Notes: a model not told the origin generated them from the sequence alone. DNA of 39,525 nucleotides from Micromonospora gifhornensis (GCF_016863515.1 NZ_BOPA01000052.1:1-39525); one strand, 5' to 3'; positions 24,882 to 35,815 are shown, counted from the first letter of the stretch. Program-made: numbers and translations.

Positions 24882-27800
24882 CCGGCGTCGACCTCCTGAT
24901 AGTCGCTGCGAGACCCCCGGCCGAGCTGGGAGTCGATCAAGTCGAAGATCTCCTCGACCGTGGCCGAGTCGAGTTGCTTTCGGGTCTTGCGGGCGGGCGT
25001 CGCCGCGCCGGCCGGCCCGTCGGCAGGCGGCACGAGCTGGTCGAGAAGGTGCGCGGCCAACTCCGCAGGCGTGGGGCGGTCGAACACCACGGTGGGTGGC
25101 AGCCGCAGCCCGGTGGCGCGGGACACCCGGTTGCGCAGCTCCACCGCCGTCAACGAGTCGAAACCGCTGTCCTTGAACGCCCGGTCCACCACCACGGCGT
25201 CGGTGTCGGTGTGGCCCAGGACCGCCGCGACCTGTGTACGGACCAGGTCCACCAGCAGGGCCGTGCGCTCCGTCGGGGACAGCGGCAGCAGCCGCTCGCG
25301 CAGCGAGTCCGGCGACGCCGTCCCCGCCGAGCGGGCCACCCGGCGCACCGGCCGCACCAGCGCGCGCAGCACGGCCGGCACCACACCGGATCCGGTGCGG
25401 CCCCGGTCCAGGCGCAGCGGCGCCGGCACCAGCACCGGACGGTCGGCCGTCCAGGTGGCGTCGAACAAAGCCAGGCCCTGCTCGTCGGTCATCGGCAGCA
25501 GGCCGCCGCGTTCGATGCGGCCCAGGTCCGTGCCGCCCAGGTGGGCGGTCAGGCCGGTGGCCCGCGCCCACATGCCCCAGGCCAGCGACACGGCGGGCAG
25601 GCCGGCGCGGCGCCGCGCCGTGGCCAGCGCGTCCAGGAACGCATTGGCCGCCGCGTAGTTGGCCTGCCCCGCACCGCCCAGCAGACCCGACGCCGAGGAG
25701 AACAGGAGGAACGCCGACAGGTCCAGGTCCCGGGTCAGCTCGTGCAGGTGCCACGCGGCGTCGACCTTCGGTGCGAGCACCCGGGCGATCTTCTGCGGGG
25801 TCAACGACTCCAGGACGCCGTCGTCCAGGACACCGGCGGTGTGCACGACGGCGGTGAGCGGGTGCTCCGGCGGCACCGCCGCCAACACCCCGGCGACCGC
25901 CGCCCGGTCGGCCAGGTCGGCCGCCACCACGTCCACCCGTACGTCCAGGGAGGTCAACTCACCGACCAGCTCCGTCGCGCCGGGCGCGGCCGGGCCGGAC
26001 CGGCTGACCAGCAGCAGGTGACGTACCCCGTGGGCGCGCGCCAGGTGCCGGGCGACGAGGCCGCCGAGGCTGCCCGTGCCGCCGGTGACCAGGACCGTGC
26101 CGTTCGGGTCGAGCGGGACCGGGGCGGTCAGGGCGATCTTGCCGATCTGCCGGGCCTGGCTGAAGTAGCGCAGCGCCTCCGGCGCCCGCCGGACGTCCCA
26201 GGCGGTGACCGGCAGCGGCGGAAAGACCCCCTGGTCGATCAGCCGGACCACCTCGGCGAACAGCTCGCCCACCCGCGCGGGGGCCAGGTCGAGCAGCTCG
26301 AACGCGTGGTAGTCGACGCCGGTGGGCATCTGCTCGGACGACCGCAGGTCCGCCACACCCATCTCCACGAACCGACCGCCCGGACCCAGCAGGCGCAGGG
26401 ACGCGTCGATGAACTCCCCGGTCAGCGAGTTGAGCACCACGTCGACCGGGCCGAACCGGTCGGCGAAGTCGGTGTTCCGCGACGACGCCAGGTGCGCCTC
26501 GTCCAGGTCCAGCGCCGCCCACTTGGCCGGGCTCGCCGTGCCGAACACCTCGGCGCCCAGGTGCCGGGCGAGGTGCCCGGCGGCCAGACCGACCCCGCCG
26601 GCGGCGGAGTGGATCAGCACCCGCTCCCCGGGGCGCAGGTCCGCCAGGGTGACCAGCGCGTAGTAGGCGGTGGTGCAGACCGCCGGCGCTGTGGCCGCCT
26701 GCGCGAAGGACCATCCGGCGGGCAGGTGGGCGAGCAGCCGCGCGTCCACGACGGCGCGCGGGCCGATGGCGCCCTGGAGGAAGCCGTACACCCGGTCACC
26801 GGGGGCGAAGCCGGTGACACCGACGCCGACCTCGACCACCACGCCCGCACCCTCCGCGCCCAGCGGGGCGTCGCGGGGTACGACGCCCAGGGTGGCCAGC
26901 ACGTCGCGGAAGTTCAGCCCGCAGGCGCGTACCGCGACCCGGACGTGCCCGGCCGGCAGCGGCGCTTCGGTCACCTCCGTCAGGCGCAGCTCGTCCACAG
27001 TGGTGCCGGCCGCCTCCAGCCGCCAGGCGCCCGGCGGCGGGACGAGGCCCCGGTTGGCGGCGGCGCGGGCCAGGCGCGGCACGTACCCGCGTCCCTCGCG
27101 GACGGCGATCTGCGGCTCGCCGGTCGCCACGGCCGCCGCCACCACGGCTGCCGACTCGGGCCGCCCGTCGGTGTCGACGAGCGTGAACCGGTCCGGGTCC
27201 TCCGTCTGCGCGCTGCGCAGCAGGCCCCACAGGGCGGCGTGCGCCAGGTCGGCGGCAGGATCGCCGGGGCGCACGGCCACCGCGTCGCGGGTCACGACGA
27301 CCGCGCCCCGGTCGTCGGCCAGCCGGCCGGCGAGCTCGGCGATCGTGGACGTCACCAGCCGGCCGGTGGCCGCCACCGGGTCGTGCGCATCCGACGGTGC
27401 CACCACCAGCAGGTCCGGTTCGGTCACCGGGGTGTCCGGCAGGGCCAGTGGGGTCCAGTCGAGGACCAGCACGTCGGGGGCGTGCGGCGCGGTGGCCTCC
27501 GGGGACGGTGCCGCGCGCAGCACCAGCGACTCGATCTCGGCGACCGGTGCCCCGGTGGAGTCCGCCAGCGCCACCGCCACGGTGTCCTCGCCCAGCGGGC
27601 TGAGCCGTACGCGCAGGATGTCGGCGCCGGTGGCGAACACCCGTACGCCGGTGAAGGCGAACGGCAGGCGGACACCCGCGCCGAGGAAGTCCCCGAACGC
27701 CAGCGCGTGCAGGGCCGCGTCGAGCAGCGCCGGGTGCAGGCCGTACCCCTCCGGTTCGAGGCCCTCGGGCAGCCGGACCTCGGCGAAGACCTCCTCGCCG

Positions 27801-30800
27801 CGCCGCCAGGCGGCCCGCAGTCCCTGGAAGGCCGGGCCGTACCCGTAGCCGGACGCGGCCAGCTGCGGGTACAGGCCCTCGACGTCGACGGCCTGCGCCC
27901 CGGGTGGCGGCCAGGCGCCCCAACCGGCCGGCGCGGGCGGCTCGGTGGGAAGCAGGACGCCGGAGGCGTTGCGTACCCAGGCGTCGCCGGCGCCGCGCGA
28001 GTACACGCGCAGCCCGCCGTCGCGGACCTGGACCTGCACGTCCACGCCCCCGCGCTCGGGCAGCACGCAGGGCGTCTCCAGGGTCAGCTCCGCCACCCCG
28101 GCAGCGCCGGCGGCCTCCGCGGCCTGGGCGCACAGCTCGACGAACGCCGCGCCCGGCAGCAACGGCACGCCCGCCACCGTGTGGTCGGCCAGCCACGGGT
28201 GGCTGTCGAGCGACAGCCGGCCGGTGAGCAGCACGCCCTCGTCGTCGGCCAGGTCGACGGCCGCGCCGAGCAGTGGGTGCGCGGTGGCAGCCAGCCCGAG
28301 CCCGGTGGCGTCGACCGGCCGAGTCGTCGCGTCGAGCCAGTAGCGGTCGCTGGCGAACGCGTACGTGGGCAGGTCCACCAGCCGTGCGTCGGCGCCCACG
28401 GCCGGACGCCAGTCCACCGCCACGCCGGTCACGTACGCCTCGGCCAGCGCGGTGAGGAAGCGGCGGCGGTCGCCCTCGTCCCGGCGCAGCGTGCCCAGCG
28501 CGACCGCCCCGGTGACCTGCTCGGTGACGGTGGTCAGCACCGGGTGAGGGCTCATCTCCAGAAAGGTGCGGTGCCCCTCGGCGTGCAGCCGGCGGACCGT
28601 CTCGTCGTAGCGCACGGTGCTGCGCAGGTTCGTGTACCAGTAGTCGGCCGTGAGCGTGGTGGTGTCCAGCGCCTCGGCGGTGACCGTGGAACAGAACGCG
28701 ATCTCGGCGGCCCGGGGTTGCACGGTCTCCAACGCGGCCAGCAGTTCCTCACGCAGTGCCTCCACGTGCGCGGAGTGTGAGGCGTAGTCGACCGGCAGGA
28801 TCTTCACCCGGACCTCCTCGGCGGCACACGTGGCGGCGATGTGGTCCAGCACGCCCGGGTCGCCGGCGATCACCGTGGTGTCCGGACCGTTGGTCGCGGC
28901 GACGGCCACCGTGTGGCCCCAGCGCCGGGTGACCTCTCCGACACCGAGTGCGACCGAGGCCATGCCGCCGGTCCCGGCGATCGCCGTGATCGCCCTGGCC
29001 CGCAGCGCCACCACGGCGGCGGCGTCGGCCAGGCTGAGCGCGCCGGCCACGTGGGCGGCGGCGATCTCACCCTGGGAGTGGCCGACCACCGCGTCGGGCG
29101 TGACGCCGTGGTGCTGCCAGAGCCGGGCCACCGACACCATCACCGCCCAGAGCGCGGGCTGCACGACGTCCACCCGCCGCAGGGCCTCCTCGTCGGCGAG
29201 CACGTCGAGCAACGCCCAGTCCACGTGCGGTGCCAGCGCGGCGGCGCAGGCGTCCAGGGACTCGCGGAAGGTGGGCTCGTCGCGGTACAGGTCCAGGGCC
29301 ATGCCGGTCCACTGCCCGCCCTGCCCGGGGAAGACGAAGACCACCTTGCCCGGCTCGTCGGCGTCGCCCACCGGACCGGTGAACGTCGCGTCGTCCAGCG
29401 CCCGTAGGCCCTCGGCCAGCTCGTCGGCGTCGTCCGCGAGCACGACGGCCCGGGTGGCGAGGGAGGTGCGGGCCGCGAGGGTACGGGCCACGTCGGCGGG
29501 ATGCCGGTCGGCCACGGCGGGGAGCAGACGGGCGGCCTGGCGGCGCAGCGCCGCCGGGTTGGCGGCGGACACCGGCACCGGTACGAGGCGGCCGGCGCGC
29601 ACCGGCGGCACCTCGAGCGGGTCGCCCTGCTCGACGACGACGTGGGCGTTCGTGCCGCTCATGCCGAACGAGGACACCCCGGCGCGGCGCGGCCGGTTCG
29701 ACTCCGGCCAGGGCCGCGCCTCGGTGACCAGCCGGACCGCACCCGCCGACCAGTCCACGTGCGGGGTCGGCTCGTCGACGTGCAGGGTCCGGGGCACCAG
29801 CCCGTGTCGCATGGCGGCGACCATCTTGATCACGCCGCCGACACCGGCTGCGGCCTGGGTGTGGCCGATGTTCGACTTCAGCGAGCCGAGCAGCAGCGGC
29901 TCGTCGCGGCCCTGCCCGTAGGTGGCGATGATCGCCTGCGCCTCGATCGGGTCGCCCAGGGTGGTGCCGGTGCCGTGCGCCTCCACCACGTCGATGTCGG
30001 ACGGGCGCAGCCCCGCGTCGGCCAGCGCACCCAGGATGACCCGCTGCTGCGACGGCCCGTTGGGTGCGGTGAGCCCGTTGGACGCGCCGTCCTGGTTGAT
30101 GGCGGTGCCCCGGATGACGGCCAGCACCGGCCGACCATCGCGCCGCGCGTCGGCGAGCCGCTGCACCAGCAGCAGGCCGACGCCCTCGGCGAAGGCGGTG
30201 CCGTCGGCGGCGGCGGCGAACGCCTTGCAACGGCTGTCCGGGGACAGGCCCCGCTGGCGCGAGAAGCCGACGAAGATGTCCGGGTTGGACAGCACCGTCG
30301 CACCGCCCGCCAGAACCAGGTCGCACTCGCCGCGGCGCAGCGACTGCACGGCCAGGTGCAGCGCCACCAGCGACGAGGAGCACGCGGTGTCCACGGTGAC
30401 CGCCGGGCCCTCCAGGCCGAGGGTGTAGGCGATGCGGCCGGAGGCGATGCTGCCGGCGCTGCCGATGCCGAGGTATCCCTCCAGGTCGGCGGGGATCGGG
30501 TCGGCCCGGGAGCCGTAGTCGGTGTAGACGACCCCCGCGAAGACCCCGGTACGGCTGCCGCGCAGCGTCGTGGGGTCGATCCCGGCCCGCTCGAACACCT
30601 CCCAGCCGGTCTGCAGCAGCAGCCGCTGCTGCGGGTCCATGCCGGTGGCCTCGCGGGGGCTGATGCCGAAGAATTCCGGGTCGAACCCGGCGGCGTCGTA
30701 GAGGAAGCCGCCCTCACGCGCGTACGTGCGGCCGGTGGCCTCCGGGTCGGGGTCGTACAGGTCCGCCGGCCAGCCCCGGTCGGTCGGGAACGGTCCCACC

Positions 30801-33800
30801 GCGTCGAGTTCCGACACCACCGCCTGCCACAACGCCTCGGGGTCGGCGATGCCGCCCGGATAGCGGCAGCCCATCGCGATGATGGCGATCGGTTCGTCGC
30901 TGGCGACCGCCACCGGGGCAGCGGCCACGGCGGCACGGCCGAGCAGGTCGTCGCGCAGGTGTTCGGCCAGAGCGCCGGGACTGGGGTGGTCGAAGATCAG
31001 CGTCGCGGGCAGGGCCCGCCCCAGCGCGGTGTTGAGACGGTTGCGCAGCTCGATGGCGGTGAGCGAGTCGAACCCGAGGTCCTTGAAGGCACGGCGCTCG
31101 TCGATGCCGCTGGCGTCGTCGTGGCCCAGCACCCCGGCGACATGGGTACGGATGGTGTCCAGCAGCAGACGGCGCCCCTCGGCGGGGGAGGCGCCGGCCA
31201 GCCGGGCCGCCAGGCCGGTGGCACCGCCGGGCAGCGCCGGCACGAGGGCCCGCAGCGCCACGGGCAGCGTGCCCGCCCGCGCCTGCCCCCGCAGCCCCGC
31301 CCGGACCAGGGGCGCGGCCACCACGTCGACGTCGTGCGCCAAGACCTGCGCGAACAGTGCGGCCAGGCGGGCGTCGTCGAGGGACACCAGCCCGAGCCGG
31401 CGGGTGCCGGCCGACGGACCCCAGGCGACGACCTGGGCGGGCAGCCCGTCGGCGCGACGGCGGGCCGCGAGCGCGCCCAACCCGGTGGTGGCCGCCGCCA
31501 CGGCGGCCTGCCCGATGCCGCCCAGCACACCCGCCGCCGAGCCGGACAGCACGAACCGGGTCAGCGGCAGGTGCGCGGTCAGCTCGTGCAGGTGCCGGGC
31601 CGGCGCCACGATCCGCTCGACCAGGGCCGTGAGGTCCTCGGGGCTCAGCGCGGCCAGCGGCGCGTCGGCCGTGGGCTGCACGGCGTGCACGACCGTGCGC
31701 AGGTTCGCGGCGCGGTGGACCGCCTCGGCGAGCACGGCACGGTCGGTGGGATCACCGGTGAGCACCTCGGTGGGTACGCCCACGTCGGCTGGTGCCGTGC
31801 CATCCGCGTCCACCACCACCAGCCGGTCCACGCCGTGGCGCGCCAGCGTGCGCAGCACGGCGTCGCGCAGCGCTCCGGCCTCCCCGACGATCAGGGCCGT
31901 GCCGTCCAACTCGACGGGGCGGCCCGGCGCGGTGAGCGGCGCGAGCCGGGGCGTACGCAGCTCCGCACCATGGACCGCCACCTGCGGCAGCCCGGCGGCC
32001 ACGGCGTCGCGCAGCGCGTCGGCGTCGCGCCCGTCCCACTCGACGAGGCCGACCCGCCCGGGCTCCTCCAGTTGCGCGCACCGGACCAGACCCGTCACCG
32101 TGCCCGCCCCGCGGGCCACCACCACCTGGCGCGGCCCGTCCGGCTCGGCCAGCCCGCCGCGAAGCACGGCCAGCGCGGCGGGACCGGCGTCGCCGGGCAG
32201 CTCGTGCGGCACCGGCTCGGTTGCGGCGGCACCCCGGGGCCGGGCCACGGGGGCCCACTCCAGCGTGAACAGGGGGTCGTGGTGCCCGGCGGCCGACACC
32301 ACCGGCACCGGACCCAGCACCACCTCGGCGATCTCGACCACCGGCGTACCGGCGGAGTCGGTCAGCGACACGGCCCACGAGTCGCCGTCGCGGCGGCGTA
32401 CCGACGCGCGGGTCGGCTGGCCGTCCGGCTGCGGCAGCCGTACCCCGCGCCACCGGCTCGGCAGCCGGGCGTCGCCCCGGCCGAGGGCGGGCAGCAGGGC
32501 GGCGTCGAGCAGCGCCGGGTGCAGCGTGAAGCGTCCCTCCGGCGGCGACGCGAGGTCGGCGACGTACCCGTCGGCGTCGCCGGACACCGCCGTGGGCGCC
32601 GAGGCCAGTTCCACACCGGCCGCGGCGAGCCGCTCCACCGCCTCGTCCGGGGCGAGCGGTGCGCCCGGCACCGGCCGGTGCGGCGGGAGGTCCTGCGCCG
32701 TGGCCGGGACGAGCACACCGTGACCGTGCCGGGTCCAGGGCGCCTCGTGGTCGGGCCGGGCGTACACGCCGATCTCCCGGTCGCCGTCGGCGCCGGCCGG
32801 CGCCACCACGACCTGCAACCAACCGGCGGTGGCGGACAGCACCAACGGCGTCTCCACGCTGAACTCGCCGACCGCACCCAGACCGGCCAGCTCGCCCGCC
32901 CGTAGGGCGAGGTCGAGCAGCGCGGTGCCGGACAGCACGGGTACACCGCCGACCCGCAGCTCGGCGGCGGCCCGGTCCGCTCCGGGCACCAGCCGCCCGG
33001 TGAGCACCAGCGTGCCGTCGCCGGCCACGTCGACCGCACCGCCGAGCAGCGGGTGGTCGGTCGGGCCCACCCCCACCCCGGATGCGTCGCCGGTCCGCGC
33101 GGGCGCGTCCAGCCAGTAGCGGGACCGCTGGAAGGCGTACGTCGGCAGGGGCACACGGCGCGCCGGGCCGATCGCGGCGGACCAGTCCACCGGTACGCCC
33201 ACGGCATGCACCGCACCCAGCGACGTGATGAAACGCCGACGGTCGCCCTCGTCGCGGCGCAGCGTGCCGAACGCGCCCTCACCGAGCACCGGCGTCAGTA
33301 CCGGATGCGGGCTGATCTCGACGAAGATCCGGTGGCCCTGTTCGCGTAGCCGGGTCACCGCCTGGTCGAACCGGACGGTGCTGCGCAGGTTGGTGTACCA
33401 GTAGTCGGCGGTCAGGCCCCGGGTGTCGAACTCCGCACCGGTGACGGTGGAGTGGAACGGGACCCGGGCCTCGGTCGGGGTGAGGTCGCGCAGCGCGTCG
33501 AGGATCGGCTCCCGCACGGGCTCCACGTGCGCCGAGTGGGAGGCGTAGTCCACCGGCAGGACCCGGGCCCGGACTCCCTCGGCGTCGTACGCGGCGACCA
33601 CCTCGGCGACGGCCTCTGGTTCACCGGCGACGACCGTCGCGTCGGCGGAGTTCGTCACGGCCACGGTGATCCGGTCGCCCCACCGCTCGGTGATCTGCTG
33701 TGCGGGCACAGAAACCGACGCCATGGCACCGCGACCCGCGACGGCGGTGATGGCCCGCGCCCGCAGCGCCACCACGGCCGCGGCCTGCTCCAGCGACAGG

Positions 33801-35815
33801 GCACCCGCGACACAGGCGGCGGCGATCTCGCCCTGGGAGTGGCCGACGACCGCGTCGGGGGTCACGCCGTGGTGCTGCCACAGCGCCGCCAGTGACACCA
33901 TCACCGCCCACAGGGCGGGCTGGACGACGTCGACGCGTCCGAGGGCGTCGGCGTCGGCCAGCACGGCCCGCAGCGACCAGTCGACGTGCGGGGCCAGGGC
34001 CCGCTCGCAGTCGTCCAGCGCCACGCGGAACACCTCGTCCTCGCGGTACAGGTCCAGGGCCATGCCCGCCCACTGGGCGCCCTGGCCGGGGAAGACGAAC
34101 ACGACCCCGCCGGGGTGCCCGGCCGTGCCGCGCACCGGCGGCTCGTCGCCGTCCGCGACGGCGTCCAGGGCGGTGCGCAGCTCGTCGAGGTCGGCGGCAA
34201 CGAGGACGGCCCGCTCGGCGAGCGGGGTACGGGTGGTGGCCAGCGAGTGCGCGACGTCGGCCACCGTGAGGTCAGGGTGGGCGTCGAGGTGCGCGCGGAG
34301 CCGGGCCGCCTGCGGCCCGAGAGCCGACGCGGTGTGCGCCGACAGCACCACCGGCACCGGCTTGCGCGCGAGCACGTCGTCCGGTGGCGCGTCGGCGACC
34401 CCGTCGGGGTCGCCCTCCTCCAGGATCACGTGCGCGTTGGTGCCGCTGATGCCGAAGGAGGACACGGCCGCCCGCCGGGGCCGCTCCCGCGCCGGCCAGT
34501 CGCGGGCCTCGGTGAGCAGACGGACGTCACCGACGCTCCAGTCGACGTGCGGGGTGGCCTCGTCGGCGTGCAGGGTGGCGGGCAGGAGCCCGTGCCGCAT
34601 GGCCTGCACCACCTTGATCACCCCGCCGACGCCGGCCGCCGCCTGGGTGTGCCCGATGTTCGACTTGAGCGAGCCCAGCCAGAGCGGCTCCGTGCGCCCC
34701 TGCCCGTACTCGGCCAGCAGCGCCTGGGCCTCGATCGGGTCACCGAGCCGGGTGCCGGTGCCGTGCGCCTCCACCAGGTCGACCTCGGCGGGCTCCAGGC
34801 CGGCGCTGGCCAGCGCCGCCCGGATGACCCGCCGCTGCGCCGGGCCGTTGGGCGCGGAGAGCTGGCTGCTGCGGCCGTCCTGGTTGACGGCGCTGCCGCG
34901 CAGCAGCGCGAGCACCGGGTGACCGTTGCGGCGGGCGTCGGCGAGCCGTTCGACAAGCACCAGGCCGACGCCCTCGGCCCAGCCCGTGCCGTCGGCCGAG
35001 GCCGCGAATGCCTTGCACCGCCCGTCCGGCGACAACCCCCGCTGGCGGCTGAACTCCACGAAGAGCTCCGGCGTGGCGATGACCGTCACGCCGCCGGCCA
35101 GCGCCAGGTCGCACTCGCCGCGCCGCAGCGCCTGCGCCGCGAGGTGCAGCGCCACCAGCGACGACGAGCACGCCGTGTCGACGCTCACCGCCGGCCCCTC
35201 CAGGCCGAGGGTGTACGCGATCCGGCCGGTGGCCACGCTGCCCGCGCTGCCGGTGCCCACGTACCCCTCGAAGCCCGCCGGGATCGGGCGCAGGCGGGCA
35301 CCGTAGTCGCCGTACATGACCCCGGCGAACACGCCGGTCCGGCTGCCACGCAGCGAGTCCGGTGCGATCCCGGCCCGCTCCACCGCCTCCCAGGCGGTCT
35401 CCAACAGCAGCCGCTGCTGCGGGTCGATGGTCAACGCCTCACGGGGGCTGATCCCGAAGAACTCCGGGTCGAAGTCGGCGGCGTCGTGCAGGAAACCCCC
35501 CTGCCGGGTGGTGGACGTGCCCGGGTGCTCCGGGTCCGGGTCGTACAGCTCGTCCAGTGGCCAGCCCCGGTCATCGGGGAACCCGCTGATCGCGTCGGTG
35601 CCGGACGCCACCAGCTGCCACAGGTCCTCCGGCGAAGCCACCCCGCCGGGGAAGCGGCAGGCCATCGAGACGATGGCCACCGGCTCCCGGTCGGCCGACT
35701 CCACCTCGGTCAGGCGCCGGCGGGTCCGCAGCAGGTCGTCGGTGACCCGCCGGAGGTACTCGCGCAGCTTCTGCTGGTCGGCAATGCTGTCCGTCCCCTT
35801 GCTCGGTGTGGTCAT
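24878..35815 (-). CDS. abyB2: type I PKS, two modules, one with inactive reductive domains
   Basis: A 3645-residue bimodular synthase. After an N-terminal docking helix, the first module has KS (Cys216), AT (Ser660, YASH 757-760, methylmalonyl), a DH-like domain in which the catalytic His is Leu953 and the motif Pro is Ser962, a KR-like domain with a broken nucleotide motif (VGEAGAL at 1310-1316) and Val1439 in place of the catalytic Tyr, and ACP (Ser1584). The second has KS (Cys1812), AT (Ser2247, YASH 2344-2347), intact DH (His2545, Asp2699), ER (LIHSAAGGVGL near 3067), KR (TGGTGSLGG at 3244, LDD 3330-3332, Tyr3387) and ACP (Ser3554), then a C-terminal docking helix. Predicted outcome: one ketone kept, the next position fully reduced. 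GGAGGAG precedes the ATG. Confidence 0.92.
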   Translation of the reverse strand: MTTPSKGTDSIADQQKLREYLRRVTDDLLRTRRRLTEVESADREPVAIVSMACRFPGGVASPEDLWQLVASGTDAISGFPDDRGWPLDELYDPDPEHPGTSTTRQGGFLHDAADFDPEFFGISPREALTIDPQQRLLLETAWEAVERAGIAPDSLRGSRTGVFAGVMYGDYGARLRPIPAGFEGYVGTGSAGSVATGRIAYTLGLEGPAVSVDTACSSSLVALHLAAQALRRGECDLALAGGVTVIATPELFVEFSRQRGLSPDGRCKAFAASADGTGWAEGVGLVLVERLADARRNGHPVLALLRGSAVNQDGRSSQLSAPNGPAQRRVIRAALASAGLEPAEVDLVEAHGTGTRLGDPIEAQALLAEYGQGRTEPLWLGSLKSNIGHTQAAAGVGGVIKVVQAMRHGLLPATLHADEATPHVDWSVGDVRLLTEARDWPARERPRRAAVSSFGISGTNAHVILEEGDPDGVADAPPDDVLARKPVPVVLSAHTASALGPQAARLRAHLDAHPDLTVADVAHSLATTRTPLAERAVLVAADLDELRTALDAVADGDEPPVRGTAGHPGGVVFVFPGQGAQWAGMALDLYREDEVFRVALDDCERALAPHVDWSLRAVLADADALGRVDVVQPALWAVMVSLAALWQHHGVTPDAVVGHSQGEIAAACVAGALSLEQAAAVVALRARAITAVAGRGAMASVSVPAQQITERWGDRITVAVTNSADATVVAGEPEAVAEVVAAYDAEGVRARVLPVDYASHSAHVEPVREPILDALRDLTPTEARVPFHSTVTGAEFDTRGLTADYWYTNLRSTVRFDQAVTRLREQGHRIFVEISPHPVLTPVLGEGAFGTLRRDEGDRRRFITSLGAVHAVGVPVDWSAAIGPARRVPLPTYAFQRSRYWLDAPARTGDASGVGVGPTDHPLLGGAVDVAGDGTLVLTGRLVPGADRAAAELRVGGVPVLSGTALLDLALRAGELAGLGAVGEFSVETPLVLSATAGWLQVVVAPAGADGDREIGVYARPDHEAPWTRHGHGVLVPATAQDLPPHRPVPGAPLAPDEAVERLAAAGVELASAPTAVSGDADGYVADLASPPEGRFTLHPALLDAALLPALGRGDARLPSRWRGVRLPQPDGQPTRASVRRRDGDSWAVSLTDSAGTPVVEIAEVVLGPVPVVSAAGHHDPLFTLEWAPVARPRGAAATEPVPHELPGDAGPAALAVLRGGLAEPDGPRQVVVARGAGTVTGLVRCAQLEEPGRVGLVEWDGRDADALRDAVAAGLPQVAVHGAELRTPRLAPLTAPGRPVELDGTALIVGEAGALRDAVLRTLARHGVDRLVVVDADGTAPADVGVPTEVLTGDPTDRAVLAEAVHRAANLRTVVHAVQPTADAPLAALSPEDLTALVERIVAPARHLHELTAHLPLTRFVLSGSAAGVLGGIGQAAVAAATTGLGALAARRRADGLPAQVVAWGPSAGTRRLGLVSLDDARLAALFAQVLAHDVDVVAAPLVRAGLRGQARAGTLPVALRALVPALPGGATGLAARLAGASPAEGRRLLLDTIRTHVAGVLGHDDASGIDERRAFKDLGFDSLTAIELRNRLNTALGRALPATLIFDHPSPGALAEHLRDDLLGRAAVAAAPVAVASDEPIAIIAMGCRYPGGIADPEALWQAVVSELDAVGPFPTDRGWPADLYDPDPEATGRTYAREGGFLYDAAGFDPEFFGISPREATGMDPQQRLLLQTGWEVFERAGIDPTTLRGSRTGVFAGVVYTDYGSRADPIPADLEGYLGIGSAGSIASGRIAYTLGLEGPAVTVDTACSSSLVALHLAVQSLRRGECDLVLAGGATVLSNPDIFVGFSRQRGLSPDSRCKAFAAAADGTAFAEGVGLLLVQRLADARRDGRPVLAVIRGTAINQDGASNGLTAPNGPSQQRVILGALADAGLRPSDIDVVEAHGTGTTLGDPIEAQAIIATYGQGRDEPLLLGSLKSNIGHTQAAAGVGGVIKMVAAMRHGLVPRTLHVDEPTPHVDWSAGAVRLVTEARPWPESNRPRRAGVSSFGMSGTNAHVVVEQGDPLEVPPVRAGRLVPVPVSAANPAALRRQAARLLPAVADRHPADVARTLAARTSLATRAVVLADDADELAEGLRALDDATFTGPVGDADEPGKVVFVFPGQGGQWTGMALDLYRDEPTFRESLDACAAALAPHVDWALLDVLADEEALRRVDVVQPALWAVMVSVARLWQHHGVTPDAVVGHSQGEIAAAHVAGALSLADAAAVVALRARAITAIAGTGGMASVALGVGEVTRRWGHTVAVAATNGPDTTVIAGDPGVLDHIAATCAAEEVRVKILPVDYASHSAHVEALREELLAALETVQPRAAEIAFCSTVTAEALDTTTLTADYWYTNLRSTVRYDETVRRLHAEGHRTFLEMSPHPVLTTVTEQVTGAVALGTLRRDEGDRRRFLTALAEAYVTGVAVDWRPAVGADARLVDLPTYAFASDRYWLDATTRPVDATGLGLAATAHPLLGAAVDLADDEGVLLTGRLSLDSHPWLADHTVAGVPLLPGAAFVELCAQAAEAAGAAGVAELTLETPCVLPERGGVDVQVQVRDGGLRVYSRGAGDAWVRNASGVLLPTEPPAPAGWGAWPPPGAQAVDVEGLYPQLAASGYGYGPAFQGLRAAWRRGEEVFAEVRLPEGLEPEGYGLHPALLDAALHALAFGDFLGAGVRLPFAFTGVRVFATGADILRVRLSPLGEDTVAVALADSTGAPVAEIESLVLRAAPSPEATAPHAPDVLVLDWTPLALPDTPVTEPDLLVVAPSDAHDPVAATGRLVTSTIAELAGRLADDRGAVVVTRDAVAVRPGDPAADLAHAALWGLLRSAQTEDPDRFTLVDTDGRPESAAVVAAAVATGEPQIAVREGRGYVPRLARAAANRGLVPPPGAWRLEAAGTTVDELRLTEVTEAPLPAGHVRVAVRACGLNFRDVLATLGVVPRDAPLGAEGAGVVVEVGVGVTGFAPGDRVYGFLQGAIGPRAVVDARLLAHLPAGWSFAQAATAPAVCTTAYYALVTLADLRPGERVLIHSAAGGVGLAAGHLARHLGAEVFGTASPAKWAALDLDEAHLASSRNTDFADRFGPVDVVLNSLTGEFIDASLRLLGPGGRFVEMGVADLRSSEQMPTGVDYHAFELLDLAPARVGELFAEVVRLIDQGVFPPLPVTAWDVRRAPEALRYFSQARQIGKIALTAPVPLDPNGTVLVTGGTGSLGGLVARHLARAHGVRHLLLVSRSGPAAPGATELVGELTSLDVRVDVVAADLADRAAVAGVLAAVPPEHPLTAVVHTAGVLDDGVLESLTPQKIARVLAPKVDAAWHLHELTRDLDLSAFLLFSSASGLLGGAGQANYAAANAFLDALATARRRAGLPAVSLAWGMWARATGLTAHLGGTDLGRIERGGLLPMTDEQGLALFDATWTADRPVLVPAPLRLDRGRTGSGVVPAVLRALVRPVRRVARSAGTASPDSLRERLLPLSPTERTALLVDLVRTQVAAVLGHTDTDAVVVDRAFKDSGFDSLTAVELRNRVSRATGLRLPPTVVFDRPTPAELAAHLLDQLVPPADGPAGAATPARKTRKQLDSATVEEIFDLIDSQLGRGSRSDYQEVDAG

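Noticed and set aside
24869..28780. A 1303-codon open frame on the plus strand, and other very long plus-strand frames across 22-38 kb
   Set aside because: They are antisense to PKS genes with full domain motifs. Very high GC keeps stop codons rare in the opposite frames, and the translations are low-complexity Arg/Gly/Pro/His-rich with no domain.
24878..35815. Near-identical stretches in the two methylmalonyl AT domains (for example around the GHSQGE motif) as possible recent duplication
   Set aside because: Such similarity is usual among AT domains of one specificity in one cluster; without an alignment of nucleotide identity I cannot argue for a recent event.
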